64,000 bases of DNA, taken from NCBI GenBank assembly GCA_018697195.1, contig CM031879.1, forward strand, positions 31,142,834-31,206,833, written 5' to 3'. A program made the translations under genes and the position numbers. Position 1 is the first letter of the stretch, and each line of letters opens with the position of its first letter. The notes beneath the pieces are model-generated. The model did no database searches and was not told the origin of the DNA. It was given only the letters and a program-made list of their open reading frames with translations. Positions 1-13,249 of the stretch are shown here, piece after piece. Origin of the DNA: Certhia americana (taxonomy: Eukaryota > Chordata > Aves > Passeriformes > Certhiidae).

Positions 1-116
1 GGAGGTCGTGGAGCGGACGCGGTGCAGCGCCTCCTTCGCCTCCCCGCTCCCCTCGCCCGCGGGTGCCGTGTGCGTGAGGCGGGCAGAGGCGGCCGGCGCG
101 CCCCGCTCCGCTCCGC

Positions 117-390
117 ATGGCGGCGGCCGTGCGGGACCGGCGGGAGAAGCCTCGGCGGGGCCGGGCGGGGCTCCCGCAGCCGCCGCTCCCGCAGCCGGAC
201 GCGCTCTCCGCCCTCCCGGGCCCCGCGCTCGGCGGCCGCCGCCGCCCGGCGCCGCCGCGGCCCCGCCACGTCCGCACCATCTTCGAGGCGCCGCCGCCGG
301 AGCCCCCGCACCGCTTCGGACCGGCGGCGGCGGGAGCGTGGTGCGACCTGTGCTGCCGCTTCGTCCTCTCGCAGGGCCTGCGCTGCGCGG
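117..390 (+). CDS. RASSF3: RASSF3 long isoform, coding exon 1: Pro/Arg-rich N-terminus and first half of C1 zinc finger
   Basis: This exon encodes residues 1-91 plus one base of codon 92. The ATG at 117 is the first after an in-frame TGA (75-77) and has G at +4. Residues 1-60 are a low-complexity Pro/Arg/Ala-rich leader. From His65 comes a C1 (phorbol-ester/DAG-type) zinc finger: H65, C76, C79 and C90 lie in this exon, around the family-typical WCDLC motif. The exon ends at a good donor (G|GTGAGC, 391) in phase 1, exactly between the two cysteines of a C-x2-C pair. Joined to 27181 the reading frame completes the finger perfectly, which is the main evidence for the exon pair. C1 domains of RASSF1A and RASSF5A act in membrane/protein contacts and, in RASSF5, in an internal contact with the RA domain. 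The gene name comes from linkage to the RASSF3-specific short exon downstream; this exon alone would say only 'RASSF1/3/5 family'. Confidence 0.85.
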
Positions 391-443
391 GTGAGCGGCA
401 CCGGCGGGGAGCGGGGCCGGGAGCGGCGGGGCCGGGGGACGGG
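391..443 (+). other. G-quadruplex-forming cluster at the 5' end of intron 1
   Basis: Starting 15 nt after the donor of exon 1 there are six runs of three or more G (406-409, 413-416, 419-421, 428-431, 434-438, 441-443) separated by 2 to 6 bases. This satisfies the usual four-run G4 pattern on the sense strand, so both DNA and pre-mRNA could fold. G4 motifs are known to be enriched at the 5' ends of first introns in vertebrates. A function here is inference. Confidence 0.7.
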
Positions 444-812
444 ACACCCTCACAAAACCGAGGGGCGCGGGGCCAAGGTCAGGCGTCTCCCGAGCAGCGC
501 CAGGAAACGCGCTCCTCCACAGCCCCGACGGGAGCCAGGGTCTCACCATGTGAAGCGCCGGAGCACGACGGCAGCCGAGCGGGAGCTGAATTGCCGGGAC
601 AATGAATGGCCTGGCATGGGGGTGGATGCAGTGTGATCCAGGTAAAAGTGCTCCGTCCCCACCCGACAGGAAGGTAACGCGTGCCACAGGGTGTAAGGAG
701 TGCTGCCCTGAGCGGCCCGCCTGTGCTCCCAGCCCTGCCAAAAGCCAGGTGCTCCTCTCCTGGCCGTCAGGGTCAAGCCCAAGGCAAGGCTGTGTTAGTG
801 CATCGCTTATCC

Positions 813-837
813 CATGTACATACATGTACATACATGT
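813..837. repeat. Short tandem repeat, 10-bp unit (CATGTACATA, 2.5 copies)
   Basis: The unit CATGTACATA occurs at 813-822 and 823-832, followed by CATGT. It is self-complementary over much of its length. Confidence 0.9.
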
Positions 838-3800
838 CCTTTCACTCCCTGGGCTCTGGTTCTTAGTAGGCAAGGGTGTGTTTTCTTTTTACTTCACAGA
901 AAGCGGCTTTCCTCCTTTGCACCCCTTTTGTTACCACTGCCACACTCTACAGTAATTTCATTCACCTTCTAGCTCCTGTTCTTTGCAGTAGGACAACATA
1001 ATCCAGTGCTGGTGGAAAGTCCTCTTTTGTCATCCCTTGATTGATTGAAAAGGCTTTGGCCACGTTGCTGGCCTTCATGGTAACCTCGAGGGTGATTTCA
1101 GCATAGAACTCCTTGGGCATGTTCTCTTGCTGGCTGTTCCTTGCCCACAGCTGCAGTGCTACTGCACTTTCTAGGACAATCTAGTGCTATCCCTAATGGT
1201 GTGACATGTCCAGGTGTGTGTGGTTTGTTTGTGATTTACATCATTGAGTCTTTGTTTAACAGCTGATATTTGAAACACAAGGTGGGAAACACAGGTCAAT
1301 CTTTCCCTTTTTATCCTGTCTTAAGGAGATGTAATTATCTCATACTGTCCTCTGCTGATAAATATAATTTATGTTATGACACACTATTATCACGTTTACA
1401 TTCGCTTTCAGTAGCTGTATTTTTACAGTTATTCTTGGAATGGAAATACTTTGTCTGTGAAAATGAAATACTTTTTGTTGATCATTTGCATTAGTGCACT
1501 GTTTGTTCTGACAGGATGTGTAGTGCACTGATGTGAAAATAGACCTTAGAAATAATTTTTTTTTTTTTTTTTTATGATCAAATGCTCCATGACAAGGACT
1601 TAAAGTGTCACATTGGATTATGCATCTTCCAGCAACATCTTCTCGGAACAATTACAGCTTACAATGTTTTTCCTTCTCTGTGACAAGCTCCATTTCTATG
1701 AAGCATAGCATTTCAAGCTGCTCTCTTAAATTGCTGTTTAAGTAGCAGAGGAAACGTTCAACTTGTATGATCTAGCATGAATATAATATTTAGAAGCTAT
1801 GAAGTGCTATGGAGATGAAAGGAAACACTGGCTAAAAGCGCACAAGTGTTGCTGTGAGAACCTCTGTTCTTGCCCACTTGGCAGGCACAACCAGGGAGCC
1901 AGGCTGGTGAACAGATCTGGCTGAGGGCAACAGAATTAGGGACTGGGTCAGGACAGCTCAGACACTTGAAGGAGTGTGTGTGACCAGATGCCCTCCTGGC
2001 TCAGAGTCGCTAAATCTGCTGTGGCTGGACATCAGTCAACACCCAGAGTCACAGGCTCTTCTGGGAGCAAGTGAATATAGGAGAGAAAGCTGTCCCCTGC
2101 TTTGGGAGGGCAGCAGACATGGCTGTGCTCAACAGCTATAGTGTGTCTAGACTGGCCTTGAAAGCTGAATTGGATGCATCCAGGACTACAGCTGAATTTG
2201 TGGCCTCTGTGGTGGCCTCTGTGAAAATGCCGTGGTCTCCTTTGGGTATCCCTTGCAAAGCAGAGATTACAACAGAGGTTGGAAGTACCTTTCAAAGATT
2301 TTAATCTGCCTGGCAAGCTGTGACATCACTGAAAGTTTCCCAAATAAACCTATGTATTCCAGAAGCTACTTAATGTCCTCTAAAAAGCCAAATAAAACAG
2401 CATTTTCCAGATGGGTTTCTGCTAATAAAGAGGGATCTATGTAGTAAATTCTCATGATTCTGAATCACAAAGACATAAATACTATATTTATTTAAATATT
2501 ACCCTCTCTCAGTATTGACTGAAGTCAGTTTTCACCAGATCATTGCCATTAGACATGATCAAAGTAGGACATGGTGAATGTAGTGACAAGGATAAAAAGG
2601 CATGAGAAATTTCCTCTGGGGCAGGGAAGCAGTCAAAGAGCACATCAAAGGAGTAATTTTAAAGTTTTTAGATACAGACTTTTTCTGAAGGAAAGGTGTT
2701 TTACTTCTCTATGGAAATTTCCTTGAGTATCTCTGCCCTGCCTTCCTCTTTGTGTATACAAAAAATATTCCCAAGCTGAGCTTCAGTAGAGGTTAGGCTT
2801 TACTCTTACCATTTTTCAGTGGGTCTGTGGTTGTCTTAGGGTTTTTGTACACTCCTTGGTGTACCTCATAAACTGAGGTGGAACCCCTGAACTACCAAGG
2901 AAAGGTCTTTCTGCATTTTTGCGAGATTTTTTTTTTTTTAATTCACAAGTCTTTGCGCTTCTGATAAAAATGGAAAAAATATTTCATTTTATTCAGGGCA
3001 GAGAGAAAAAAGTCAAGATTAATGATTGTCTATTTCAATTCAAGCAATTTTTTTTGAAAAGAAGTAAGGCAGAGCTGATATTCCTGGACCCCAGAGCAGG
3101 AAGAAAGCCAAGTGTAATGAAATACCTCTGAAAAGGATACTTTGTAGTATCCGACTTCTTGCTGTTGTTTTGGTTTCCTTTTCAAGGGAGGCTTAAATGA
3201 TTTTGCAATCCAGGTTTGCTCTGCTATTCACCTTTTCACCTCCATTACTTGGGGTAAAAACCTGGTGCAGATGCAGATTTCCATTGCCTGGCCTGACTTC
3301 TCAGCACGAAGTTGTTTGAAACAGAAGCAGTCGGGATGATTCCAGTTTATGTAATGGAATGGTGTACATTAAAGAGTGGATTTAGTTTTCTAGCATCCAG
3401 TTTTGTTTCACACACAGGGGGAAGGACCCCAGATGCCATAAGGCTTGGTTTCAAACACACATCATTTGAGAGATGATACAGGAGTAGAAAGGGGTCTGCT
3501 AATAAAAGCGTGTTTCTATAGGCAGTGTCCCTAACCTTGGATGTTTCCAAAACGTGTAATAAAACGTCAAAACAATGATATGTTTATAAAAGCAAAGATC
3601 TTAGTAATAAAAATATTGGCATTTCTTGCCAATAACTCCTGATTGTCTGCTTGGAGAAAGTCTTGGGGAACCAAGAAGAAACTTGATACTGTTGTGGGAA
3701 AGCTTTGAAGAGCTTCCTGCGCCTTGATGCCAGTTTTATACAGTTTTACCATGCTCAAAGTTCAACAGATTAGCACTGCTTGGGCAGGAGTTTGGGTCAT

Positions 3801-6800
3801 TGTGGGATGTAATGATACAGGTCCCTTTTAGATTATGTTTTGCCTGCATGCTATATACATATTATACATAGTACCTGTGATTTTAACACACTGGATAAAA
3901 AGGCTAAACTGAAGGTTTTACTGGATAATATGTCATTTTGCTAAATGACTAACATGGTTTGGGGTGGGTTTTTTTGAGTTTAGCAGTAGGAGCTGTTGGC
4001 CACTGTAAGTCCTTAATAGAGAGCATGCTTGGTCAGGAAGAAGCAGTCCCCACTTTGAATTGCTATGAGCCAAGCAGACAGAGATGGAAGCACTGATATA
4101 TTAAGTTACATTTTCAAGGTTACTTGTGAGGTCACTGGTCAAGCCAACATTAGAGCTCAACTCTTGTCCAGGGACTGTGGTCATCTCTCCCTTCTGTTGT
4201 TAAGTGGTGTTGACCAGAAATCTCCAGCCTTCTTGGAAGGATCTCTTTATCCAGACAGTGAAATGCAGGTCAGCAGTGTGCTGGCAGGGTAGCTTTAGGA
4301 GCTGCTAGACTGTCTGTTTTCTCCACACTGTACTGAGCACTGTGGAATGTCTTTTTTTATTTTGCTCAGTAAAGGAGGAGTGCATTGTGTGCAGAAGCTT
4401 GGGTGCAATAACCTGACAGTGAGTGTAGGAGCTTGGAAGAAAGTATGAAGTGCTACAGTGAAAGTCCTCTTGTATTGTATTTCTCTCTTACACTCCTGTT
4501 CTAAACATTCACTTATTATCTAGTAACTGCCATGGCTAAAGTAGGAAACATTCTACTCTTCTAAGGGACAAGAAATGTACAAGGTGCATTGTTAATCTCA
4601 AGTGCAAACAGAATGTAATCACTCCTACTGCAATGCAGATATCTAAATAGATGACATCTAATAGATGGTCACAGATTGCTTGCTCCCTAAAATATGATCA
4701 GGTTTTAAGCAGACCAGATTAGGACGAACAAACGTACTGTTTTAGCAAAGTTTAACACTTTTCTGCTTTTCTGCCTCAATCCTTTTTCTCTTAGTGATAT
4801 TTCCCTGCAAGCTCTCACTGAGAAGTCTACTAATTTTGGCACAAAGTCACCCGAAGCCCACAGGCAAGTTGGTCTATCATGCGCTGAGTCAAATCCTATG
4901 TGTCAAACTATGTTACAAGGCAACTCAGTATCTTCTCTCCAGTTTTAGCCTTGAGTTTTATTTTTCCTACACTATACAGTGTAGCTGTTTACATACAAAA
5001 ACGGTTCTCCTGAAGACTGTACAATAATTTCCCTGAATTTGCTGCTACCAATACAATATCTACTGCAAAGCTAAAATTAACATGAATCTGTTATTTTCAT
5101 ATTACACTACTGTTCTTTTCATCTGGCTTTTTGATCTTATATTCAGCTTTAGTTTTGAATCACATACCTACAGACATACAGAAAACCTATAACCAAAGCA
5201 CATTAAAAAGGAGCATGACGCGTTGTGCCAGTCTCCACCTTCCTGATGCTCAGATTCACCAGAACAGCAACGCACTCCCTCACACAATTCCATCACAGCA
5301 CTGTGCTGGTCCTGCCAGCCTCTGCACATTCCCAGCATGTGGAAATGAACATAAAGTAAATAACAACAAATTTTACTGATTGAATTATTTGAAATGAAAC
5401 AGGGAATGACTGTACAGCGCAATGTACGATAGTGAAAAAAATCAAGAAAAAATATTGCTGAAATACACAAAGAGGCATTCTTTTCCATGTAGCAATGCAG
5501 GAAGACATTTATTTACAGTGTAATATCTTGTAGAGTTACATAAGAACTAACCAGATATGAATTAATGAGTTTTGGAACAGAGATTTTTCCCCTCAAAATC
5601 CAGGATGTGTTTCATTGGAGCTATTGTTAAGAAGGAACCTTCCTACTCCTTACATCTTAAGAGGAGAAATCAAATTATTCTCCAAAAATAGTAATCAATA
5701 GATCATTAAATCTGATAACAGATGTATTTCACACCAGTTTGAATACTACAGTTCTTCAATTGCTACCTTTCAAAAGGAGGCAAGATTTTGGGAGTTGCAG
5801 GTTGCCAATCACTGTTTAATTTTTAAGTCCTTTCTTTTTGTGTACATGCAGCTGCTGAGAATCAAAAGTTTTTTTGAAAGCTAATATAACCACTTATTTG
5901 GATTAGGGAGGGATGAACAGCTGAGCTGGAAATTGGAAGTATTGTGCTTGATTTGCTGATCTAAAGTCAAATACAGCAGTTTTTTGTTTCTTTTCTTTCA
6001 GTAGTTGTGTTCTTTATAAACTTCCTAGCAACTTCATAACCTTGCCACACATCATGATGTTATAAATTATGTTTTGATATGAAATCAGTGATGCTGTGTC
6101 TCGACAGTGCCATGATAATGCCTTAGTGCTGAAGTGCTGGGACTAGTTAGGCAGGGCCCTTTTTTTGATCATTGGATAAAACTTACTCTGGCATACAACT
6201 GAACAGAATTTAATGAAGGTTGCAACTTTTGTTTATAATTTCTAGGTAAATATGTTTTACACATTCTATTGTTTCAGTGCAATAGTTGTTTCAGTGGGTA
6301 CAGTGTTTCTCTGCATAACCCAGTTCTGGATTACAAAAATCTGTTTCAGATCTCTGTCAGGAAAAAAAAAAATAAAAAAATTCAAGGTCCATTGATATGG
6401 AAAATATCCTTGTGAATGCTGGCTTATGAATACTTCTCCATACTGAACTGTGCCTGTGTGTATGGCATACAACATAGTGACATACATCCACACTGAGACA
6501 GGTTGGAAAGACACCACCTTGTTTTCCAAATAAGTTATTGCCTAAAGAAAGCCAAACCTCATTTTGAGCCTAGTTAACAGAGACATTTGGCAGTGCAGAC
6601 AAGCAGATATTCCTTACTACACTCAGCTTTTCCTACACACAGTTCTTACTGTGAACAGGTATGCGGGGATTTTAGTTCCTGAAACCAGACTAAATGGAGA
6701 AGTTCCAGCTGAAGTCAAAGCAAATGAAAACTTTTTCTCATCCCAGCCATTTGCTACCTAAGAGCTGTGAGGAGTGTAAATGGCAGTAACTCCTCACTGA

Positions 6801-6912
6801 GGAAAAATTATTTTCTGCTCTGGAGCAGAGAGTTCTGCATCTGCCCCACATCTGGCACTACTGTGTGTGCTCTTCCTGATTATTAGACTCTATTTTTATG
6901 GTATATCAGCAC

Positions 6913-6942
6913 TGCTCTAAACAATGTTGCTCTAAACAATGG
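6913..6942. repeat. 15-bp tandem duplication
   Basis: TGCTCTAAACAATGT at 6913-6927 is followed directly by TGCTCTAAACAATGG at 6928-6942, a single mismatch at the last base. Confidence 0.9.
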
Positions 6943-8436
6943 TTGTTAGCAATGAATTTGTTTTTAAAATATATAAATTCAGCACACCCCAAGAAAATAG
7001 TTCCAGCCAAACACTGCTGGTTGTTTACAGTTAATTTAAGAGTATTTTATTGTAGCAATGAAGGTTCATTTGGGTTTTTTTTAGTTCCTTCAGCTCTGTT
7101 AGTGGGCATGGGAAGGCTGCAGTAAGGCAGTCACAGGGTCACTGTGTATCCCCCTCTGTTCAGAGCTGGTCTGTTGAGTTCTGTAGGTCAGGGTAGACAG
7201 GGACATATCTAAACTGCTGGATGTTTCATGAGCACCCCTTTGCTTTCCAATTAGTATGCACAGATTGCCATGCAGAAAGTGGGTTGGGAGGCAGATGCAG
7301 AGAGCAGTGTGGTGGACCCAGCCCTCCTGCCAAGGTGGTGACTTGCCATGACCCCCGTGCACTCCACACATGGAAGCTCTGTGGGCATTTCTGCCCTGCT
7401 CAGGGGCCCACTGAGCTCTGACCTCTGCACTGTTGTGGGGAGGTAGGAGGTCAAAGGCTGCCTGCATAGCAGAGGAGACAGCTGCTCACCTCCCTTCCCA
7501 GGCAGGTGGGACAGCAATGAAGGCAGTAGTCATTGCCTCCCCTCCTCCAGACACTGCTTAGATGAGCAGAGTATGACCTGGGGGTTGAAGTCTGTTGCAG
7601 AAAAAAGCCTTACAAGGCTTTTTTTTTTCCCCTAAAGGGAGGCAGGGATCAAGAGTCTGAGTCTGCTCACATTTCAGGTCCTTTTGTCCTCCTTGGAAAG
7701 TATCTCTGTGCAGTCTCTCTGTCAGAGTAGATTGAAAGATACATATGCAGCCCTGTGTAGCACCTTTCTAATAAAGTGACTTCTTAACTTTAGTAATGCA
7801 TCAATGTAATGTGAGGAATCAGAGTTGTCTTAGGAGGAGTTCTGTGGACTTTCCTGAGTCCAGCTGTGCGTTCCTGTGCAGAGCACAGTGGCTCATATTC
7901 TGATGCTAGCAGTTCAGGTTGAGCAGAACCCCCATCATCATTTCACACCCCTGATTCCTGAGCTGTGGAAGATAGGCTGTTGTTCATTAGCTTTACATTT
8001 TGGCCAAACTATGGCCTAAACATGTAAAGTGATGGAGAAGTTTTGAAATTACTAGATTCTAACTACCACTGCTGTTCAGTTTAGCTTGATTTCAGGTCTG
8101 TGTTCTCATCTGCATTACCTGGTTTGTTGTATAGTATAATTGCCAGATTCATCCCAGTGACTTTTTCTGTATAGAGTAAGTTCTGTTTGCTTTAAAGTAA
8201 TACACAGAGTTTTATGCTGTTGCCTATTTTTGTTGCATTAAACATTGTAAGTTATAAACATCCACAGGTTTGTTACTGTCAACAAAGTCAGTTTATCCCC
8301 TTATGTTGTTCCAACTGGATATGTTTTATTGAATATTTTTTTAAACCTCATAAAATATCAGTAGAAAGATACTGTACCAGCATTTTCTGTTAAGGGAAAA
8401 AATTATTCCTGTGCCTTTCATATTCTGCTAAATGAC

Positions 8437-8438
<2 letters not shown>

Positions 8439-8493
<55 letters not shown>
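8439..8493. repeat. (TATC)n tetranucleotide microsatellite, about 14 units
   Basis: A perfect TATC repeat of 55 bases. Perfect tetranucleotide arrays of this length are usually length-polymorphic. Confidence 0.98.
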
Positions 8494-9864
8494 GGATTCT
8501 TTGCCAAATTGCAAAACTAGTCAATTTATTACATATTTACTTAGAGTGTGAAATAGTACAGAGTTTTTTACGTCACTTTGATTTTCATTAGGTTTTATAA
8601 GTATAAATTTCAGAAAAAAAAGAAGTCATTGTTTGATCTTGTATTTGGCAGATGACAATGCACGCACAGACCTTCATGAGAGAAGCAAGTTGTCTGTTGG
8701 GCCTTTAACTCTGCTCCTTGCCTGTTCTGAATTGGGTGACAGACCTCCTACTTGTGCTAAAACCGTCACTTTGCTACTAAATTCCTTCTGGTATGACAGG
8801 GTGGAGCACAAACGAGACAAGCTCCATTGGTCTGTGTCCTGCCTTCTGCTCTTTTCATTGACACTGGCTAAAGAATTGTGACAGATACAGTACGAATGGA
8901 AATGTTTATTTGTTTTCAGAGACATACTGACAACAGGAAATGCAATCAGAAACCAGAAGCTCAGTCCTGAGAAGCAGCAGTATGTTTAAAAAGTCAGATG
9001 TATAAAATGGGGTTAAATACTTCACATATTTTAGTGTAGAAAAATACATTGTGAATTCTAGAAGATTTATTAACTTATGCTGTGAACATAGCTGGTGTAA
9101 CAAAGCCCTTACTTTTTGTACTTTAAATGTTGATACAAAAGGACCTTTGTTTTGTAATGACATTATCTTGATTTTCCAGGGATTGCTGCCATTCAGACCT
9201 AGCAGAAGAAAAAAAAAATCAAATCAAATGTGAGAAGCTGGACACATAGTCAAGGAAATCATACCAGCCTTGGGAAATGGTTACATAGTCTCACTGTTTA
9301 AAAGTGTATACTAGAACACGTGATGAATGTTGCAGGGGGCATTAGTAAATAGCATCTCTGGATTTAGAATTTGATACATACCATGATTGGAGCATGTGTA
9401 GACTATGTACTGAGATGCTGCTGATTTCTTTGGACAGTGATATGTTGATAGATGCTCAATTCTTAAGTAAATTGAGGCAGTGAATGATTTCACTCTTACA
9501 TTTGCCTTAAAAACCATTAAGAGGAAAGTTGCATTTTGAACAACGTGTGTATCCATAGAAATCTCTGTTCATTTGCTGCTCAGAACCTTCAGAGGAAAGT
9601 CTTTGAGAGACACTCTCTTTAGAGAAAATTCTGTTGATTTACATTAAGGGATTTTGAAAGAGGACTTGTCACTATCAGTTTTGGTGTTTATTTGTTTTCA
9701 GCCTGGAAAAGGTAGCTGGAGATGAACAAAGGAGCCCTTCAAAGCCTTTCTGCAGAAAACATGTCTGAACATCATTGAAACACAGTAACAGGTTAAGACT
9801 CCCAAGCACTGGTCTTTCTTTAGCTGAAGCATCTATTAATATAGCTGCTTCTTGTAATAACGAG

Positions 9865-9990
9865 GGAGGTCTGGATGGCTCTGAGCGGAGTGACGGAGAG
9901 GGAGGGGATTTAGGATGAACAGGTGGTCCTGAGACGTGCTGGCTGACGCTGAGCTCAGAGCGAGCGCGCTCGCTGTGGGTGTTCGTGGGC
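9865..9990. other. Small CpG-rich patch with a 16-bp palindrome
   Basis: In otherwise CpG-poor intron this stretch carries many CpG dinucleotides. It includes the perfect palindrome AGCGAGCGCGCTCGCT at 9959-9974, immediately preceded by a 10-bp palindrome CTGAGCTCAG at 9949-9958. It could be a regulatory element or a remnant of a mobile element; I cannot tell which. Confidence 0.5.
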
Positions 9991-10281
9991 TCTCCTCTCT
10001 CCTCTGGATACATGTGCCTCTTGTTCCTGCTGTAGCTGAGGAGCCCTTGCAGCCATGGCAGTGAGAAATGATCTGAGCAAAACCATCAGGAGGATAGCAC
10101 GGTTTTTTTACTGGTTTCCTAAATCATTGAGCAGTTCGAGGAAAAGGACGGTAAAACTTCTCTGGAAATCTCCTGGTAAGTCTGCTGCTATGTTTCCCCA
10201 GATTTTTTTTCCTGCTAAATAAAAAACCAGAAAAACAGCCAAATAGAAATCCAAACAAAACAAAAAATTCCCAACCTCCCT

Positions 10282-10311
10282 CCCCCCCCCCCCCCCCCCC
10301 CAAAAAAAAAA
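10282..10311. repeat. Homopolymer pair C20-A10
   Basis: Twenty C (10282-10301) followed directly by ten A (10302-10311). A C20 run is uncommon and can form G4/i-motif structures; it is also a likely place for sequencing length error. Confidence 0.95.
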
Positions 10312-10844
10312 GTACAAAAGAAATTTGTTTCCATTGAACTCGTTAACTTTTCCAGGAGAGAATTGTTTGCATTTTTTCATTCTTGGAGGCTCATTGGGAA
10401 ACACTGTAAAAATATTCTGGAAATACAATAGAAGGTTCATCAGGCTTGTTCAGACAAAGAGTTCCCTTGCAGCTGCATAATTTATTCATGTCACTGATAT
10501 TTGGTATCTTGTTTTTGCCGTGTTTCTCCCTTAGGTATATATATAAGAGCTCTAATATGACTCAGATAATTCCCTGAAAATTATTTGGAATTACCTTGAG
10601 CTGTTAATTGATCTAGAAGGCTGTGCAAAGAGATTGAGCTGACTAAAGACTCATTGTACTCATTGTACCAGTGTTCACAGAAAGTGATGGGCAGCTTAGA
10701 GGGACTTGTGTCAGCAGTGATGTACTTGCCTTTCCTTCCATTTTTTCAGCTGAAATGCAGTACAGCTCAGCATTTAGTAAAAGGCATTGCTCCTCACAAC
10801 AACTCAGTGCTCTGATCCTTGTCAGGCCTGGCAGAAAGCTGTTT

Positions 10845-10895
10845 GCATCTCTCAGATTAATGCATCTCTCAGGTTAATGCATCTCTCATTCTCAT
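10845..10895. repeat. 17-bp minisatellite, 3 copies
   Basis: Units GCATCTCTCAGATTAAT (10845-10861), GCATCTCTCAGGTTAAT (10862-10878) and a third, more diverged copy (10879-10895) lie head to tail. Confidence 0.9.
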
Positions 10896-13249
10896 GAGCA
10901 GCCCTAAAGCCCAAACACAGTTTTGTCCCTTTGGCATGCTCTGCAAAGGCTGGGGCTGAGTTGTGTTCTCAGGGGTTTGAAAGAACGTGTGCTGCCATAG
11001 TGTGGGAAGCCGAGTTCTTTCTGTTCTTCTTAAGGGGCTAATGGTACAAGGCCACTTTTCTTTTGATTGGGACTCTTTGGAACAGAATGGTGAACTTGTT
11101 AATTCTGCAACATTAATAGCAAGTTTGTATTTGCATGGGGTAGAATTTGGGCCAGTTCCACAGCTGAGCAATTTAGCGTTGTACTTCAGATAACAGATCT
11201 GTGACTCTTGAAAGGGGATGTGCTATCTGAAATTTGTCACAGAAACCTTGTTAGGCTCCATGTCTAAATGACACATGTCGTCCCGTGTGAAGGAATCCAC
11301 AGATTTCAAATATCCAGAAGGAAGTCCCAGCACATTGAAGTCTGTATGAAACTTTTCTTGGTGAACCTAGAGTTTTGATTAGCTTCTCTTTGAATAATGG
11401 TAACCTCAAGTCTTCCTAATACATCAAATCATCCTGAGTCCTTGTAAGACATCAGACCATTCCTACATCTTTTACTGCTGTAAAAACTATCAATAAATGT
11501 TATTGAGAGCTTTAATTGCGATCTGGCTTACACACATGTGAAAATGTTTGCATGCCAGTTATCTTTTCCCCCAGTATTGCAAAAAAAAAATTGCATCCAT
11601 GTAATTGTAACAACTTGTAACAAGAAACAGGTGAACTCTGAGTGCTTTAAAAAGAATGGTTTTTTATGGGTTGCCTTCCTTCTCCCTCTACGCCTAGTGG
11701 TTTGAATAAGATTTGCCTTTTTACTATCATTTTAGTGTATGTTTTAGCATCTCTTTTGAACTGAATTTGTAAATAGTGCCCGAAGTGCCCTGTAAGTCCT
11801 TTGCTACCTGTGCAATGAGATATTTATCACAGAATTGTGGGTTTGATGGAAATGTATCATTTTAGCATAAAGTTGAGTCCAAGCAGGAAAAAATCTTAGT
11901 GTGAAAATTCAACTCAAATTTGTTATGAGTTTACAGAAGCCAGTCTCATAAACTGGAAGCTGAAGTCCTGATGCTCCTCTCACAGGGGAGGAGAGACAGC
12001 TCCCGATTGCTCTTTAGTCTGTACAAAGACGGCAAGTGGCACAAAAGCTCAGACTTCAAAAGCTTCAGCTACCCTGAAGTCCACGAACATTTCTGCCTTT
12101 TTCTTTGGTGTCCAGAATTTCCCTTTAGTTATTGATGAATTACAAATTACCTGCATGCTTCTTCAGCTCTGAAACGCCTCGTTTTGGTAATTCTTTACCA
12201 AATCACCCATCTGTCCTTCTGAGAGAATTGCTCACCACAAAAACCTAGCCTGAGCAGTATTGGCCATCTAGTACCATTCCTTGGTACACAGAGATTTACC
12301 CTTGCCTCTAGTTTACTAGAATCCAACTTTTTCTCTGCCTCTGTCTTTCTGTTGGGTTCTGCTCCAGGACTGAACAGAATTTTTTATTCAAGATGAGCTA
12401 GGACTCAGGATGACCCAGCAGAACAATTCTGTGTCATTTGGCTTGTTCCACAGATGAATAACACACCTGGCCTGATAGTTTTTAGCTGCTTGTGCTTTAA
12501 TAGATAAATTAACATTTTAATAATAAACGAGAAAATTTCATGATCTGGTCACGTAAGGAAGATCAGAGACTACGTTCTCTATTATGCTTTGTCATAAATT
12601 TTGTGTGAAATCATTCATCATGTGAATCAAGAGGTGGGCACTGTGCCTCTGCATAGTACCTTCAGACTTGCTGGTTTTGTTCTGCTTCTATCTCTCCGTG
12701 CGTCAGGACGCCTTGTCCTCTCTGCTTGACCCAGAAACAAAATCTGCTTAAGCACAAAATTAGTATTAAATATAACGATGAATTTCGGACTGTTATAGGT
12801 CACTGTGTTCAGAAAGGTGCATTTGACACAATTTTAGAAAGAGCTGTCAAAACATAATTAGGTTGCTCTTCCTAAAAATTTTTAGCTTTTCAGCCTGGAT
12901 ACTTTGGGATTGTTGACCACAGACTTTTGCCTACAGCTAATGTGCTCCTTGCAAAGCTCTAAAAGAAGGAAGAAAATTTGCAGATGCTCTTCAGTAGCTG
13001 ATTTTGGTTAAATTACTTACTGAAGGATTAAAAAATTTTCTTAGACATGATTCAGAATATGCTAAATGTAGCTGACAGTCTTTTAACTGCATTTAGTTTA
13101 ATCAAGCATTAAACATTTTATAAGAGGCTTAAACTGAGGGATGTAGTTTTTAGGGTTCTGGAGCCTTCATTTCTCTGAAATATGTTTGAATGTTTCCTAC
13201 AACATCTTAGGAGAATTTATGTTGGCACATCATGAGACTAGAAGTTTTA

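Larger units (their letters stand above)
1..600 (+). promoter_or_regulatory. RASSF3: Distal CpG island / promoter of RASSF3 (C1 isoform)
   Basis: The first 600 bases are very GC-rich and dense in CpG, then composition drops abruptly to AT-rich intron. The island covers the 5' leader, coding exon 1 and the start of intron 1. I see no TATA box; CpG-island promoters usually lack one. There is no ATG upstream of position 117 in the window, and an in-frame TGA lies at 75-77, so the leader carries no upstream ORF on this stretch. The island is cut by the window start, so the true transcription start may lie upstream. The promoter role is inferred from the island and the first exon it contains. Confidence 0.8.
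601..8438. other. Intron 1, 5' part: no gene recognised
   Basis: AT-rich intronic DNA. All ORFs here are short (at most about 120 codons) and none resembles a protein I know. It holds only small simple repeats: a CATGTACATA direct repeat at 813-837, a run of 18 T at 1556-1573, and a 15-bp duplication at 6913-6942. The stretch 7100-7520 is somewhat GC-richer, with ORFs open on both strands, but shows no recognisable domain. Confidence 0.7.

Noticed and set aside
391..605. Read-through of exon 1 frame into intron 1 (162-codon ORF)
   Set aside because: A strong GTGAGC donor at 391, and the perfect C1 completion by exon 2, show that the frame ends at 390.
8..636. ORFs of 128 and 204 codons in the distal CpG island
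   Set aside because: They are out of frame with the C1 exon, have no ATG before 117, and have composition typical of GC-rich shadow frames.
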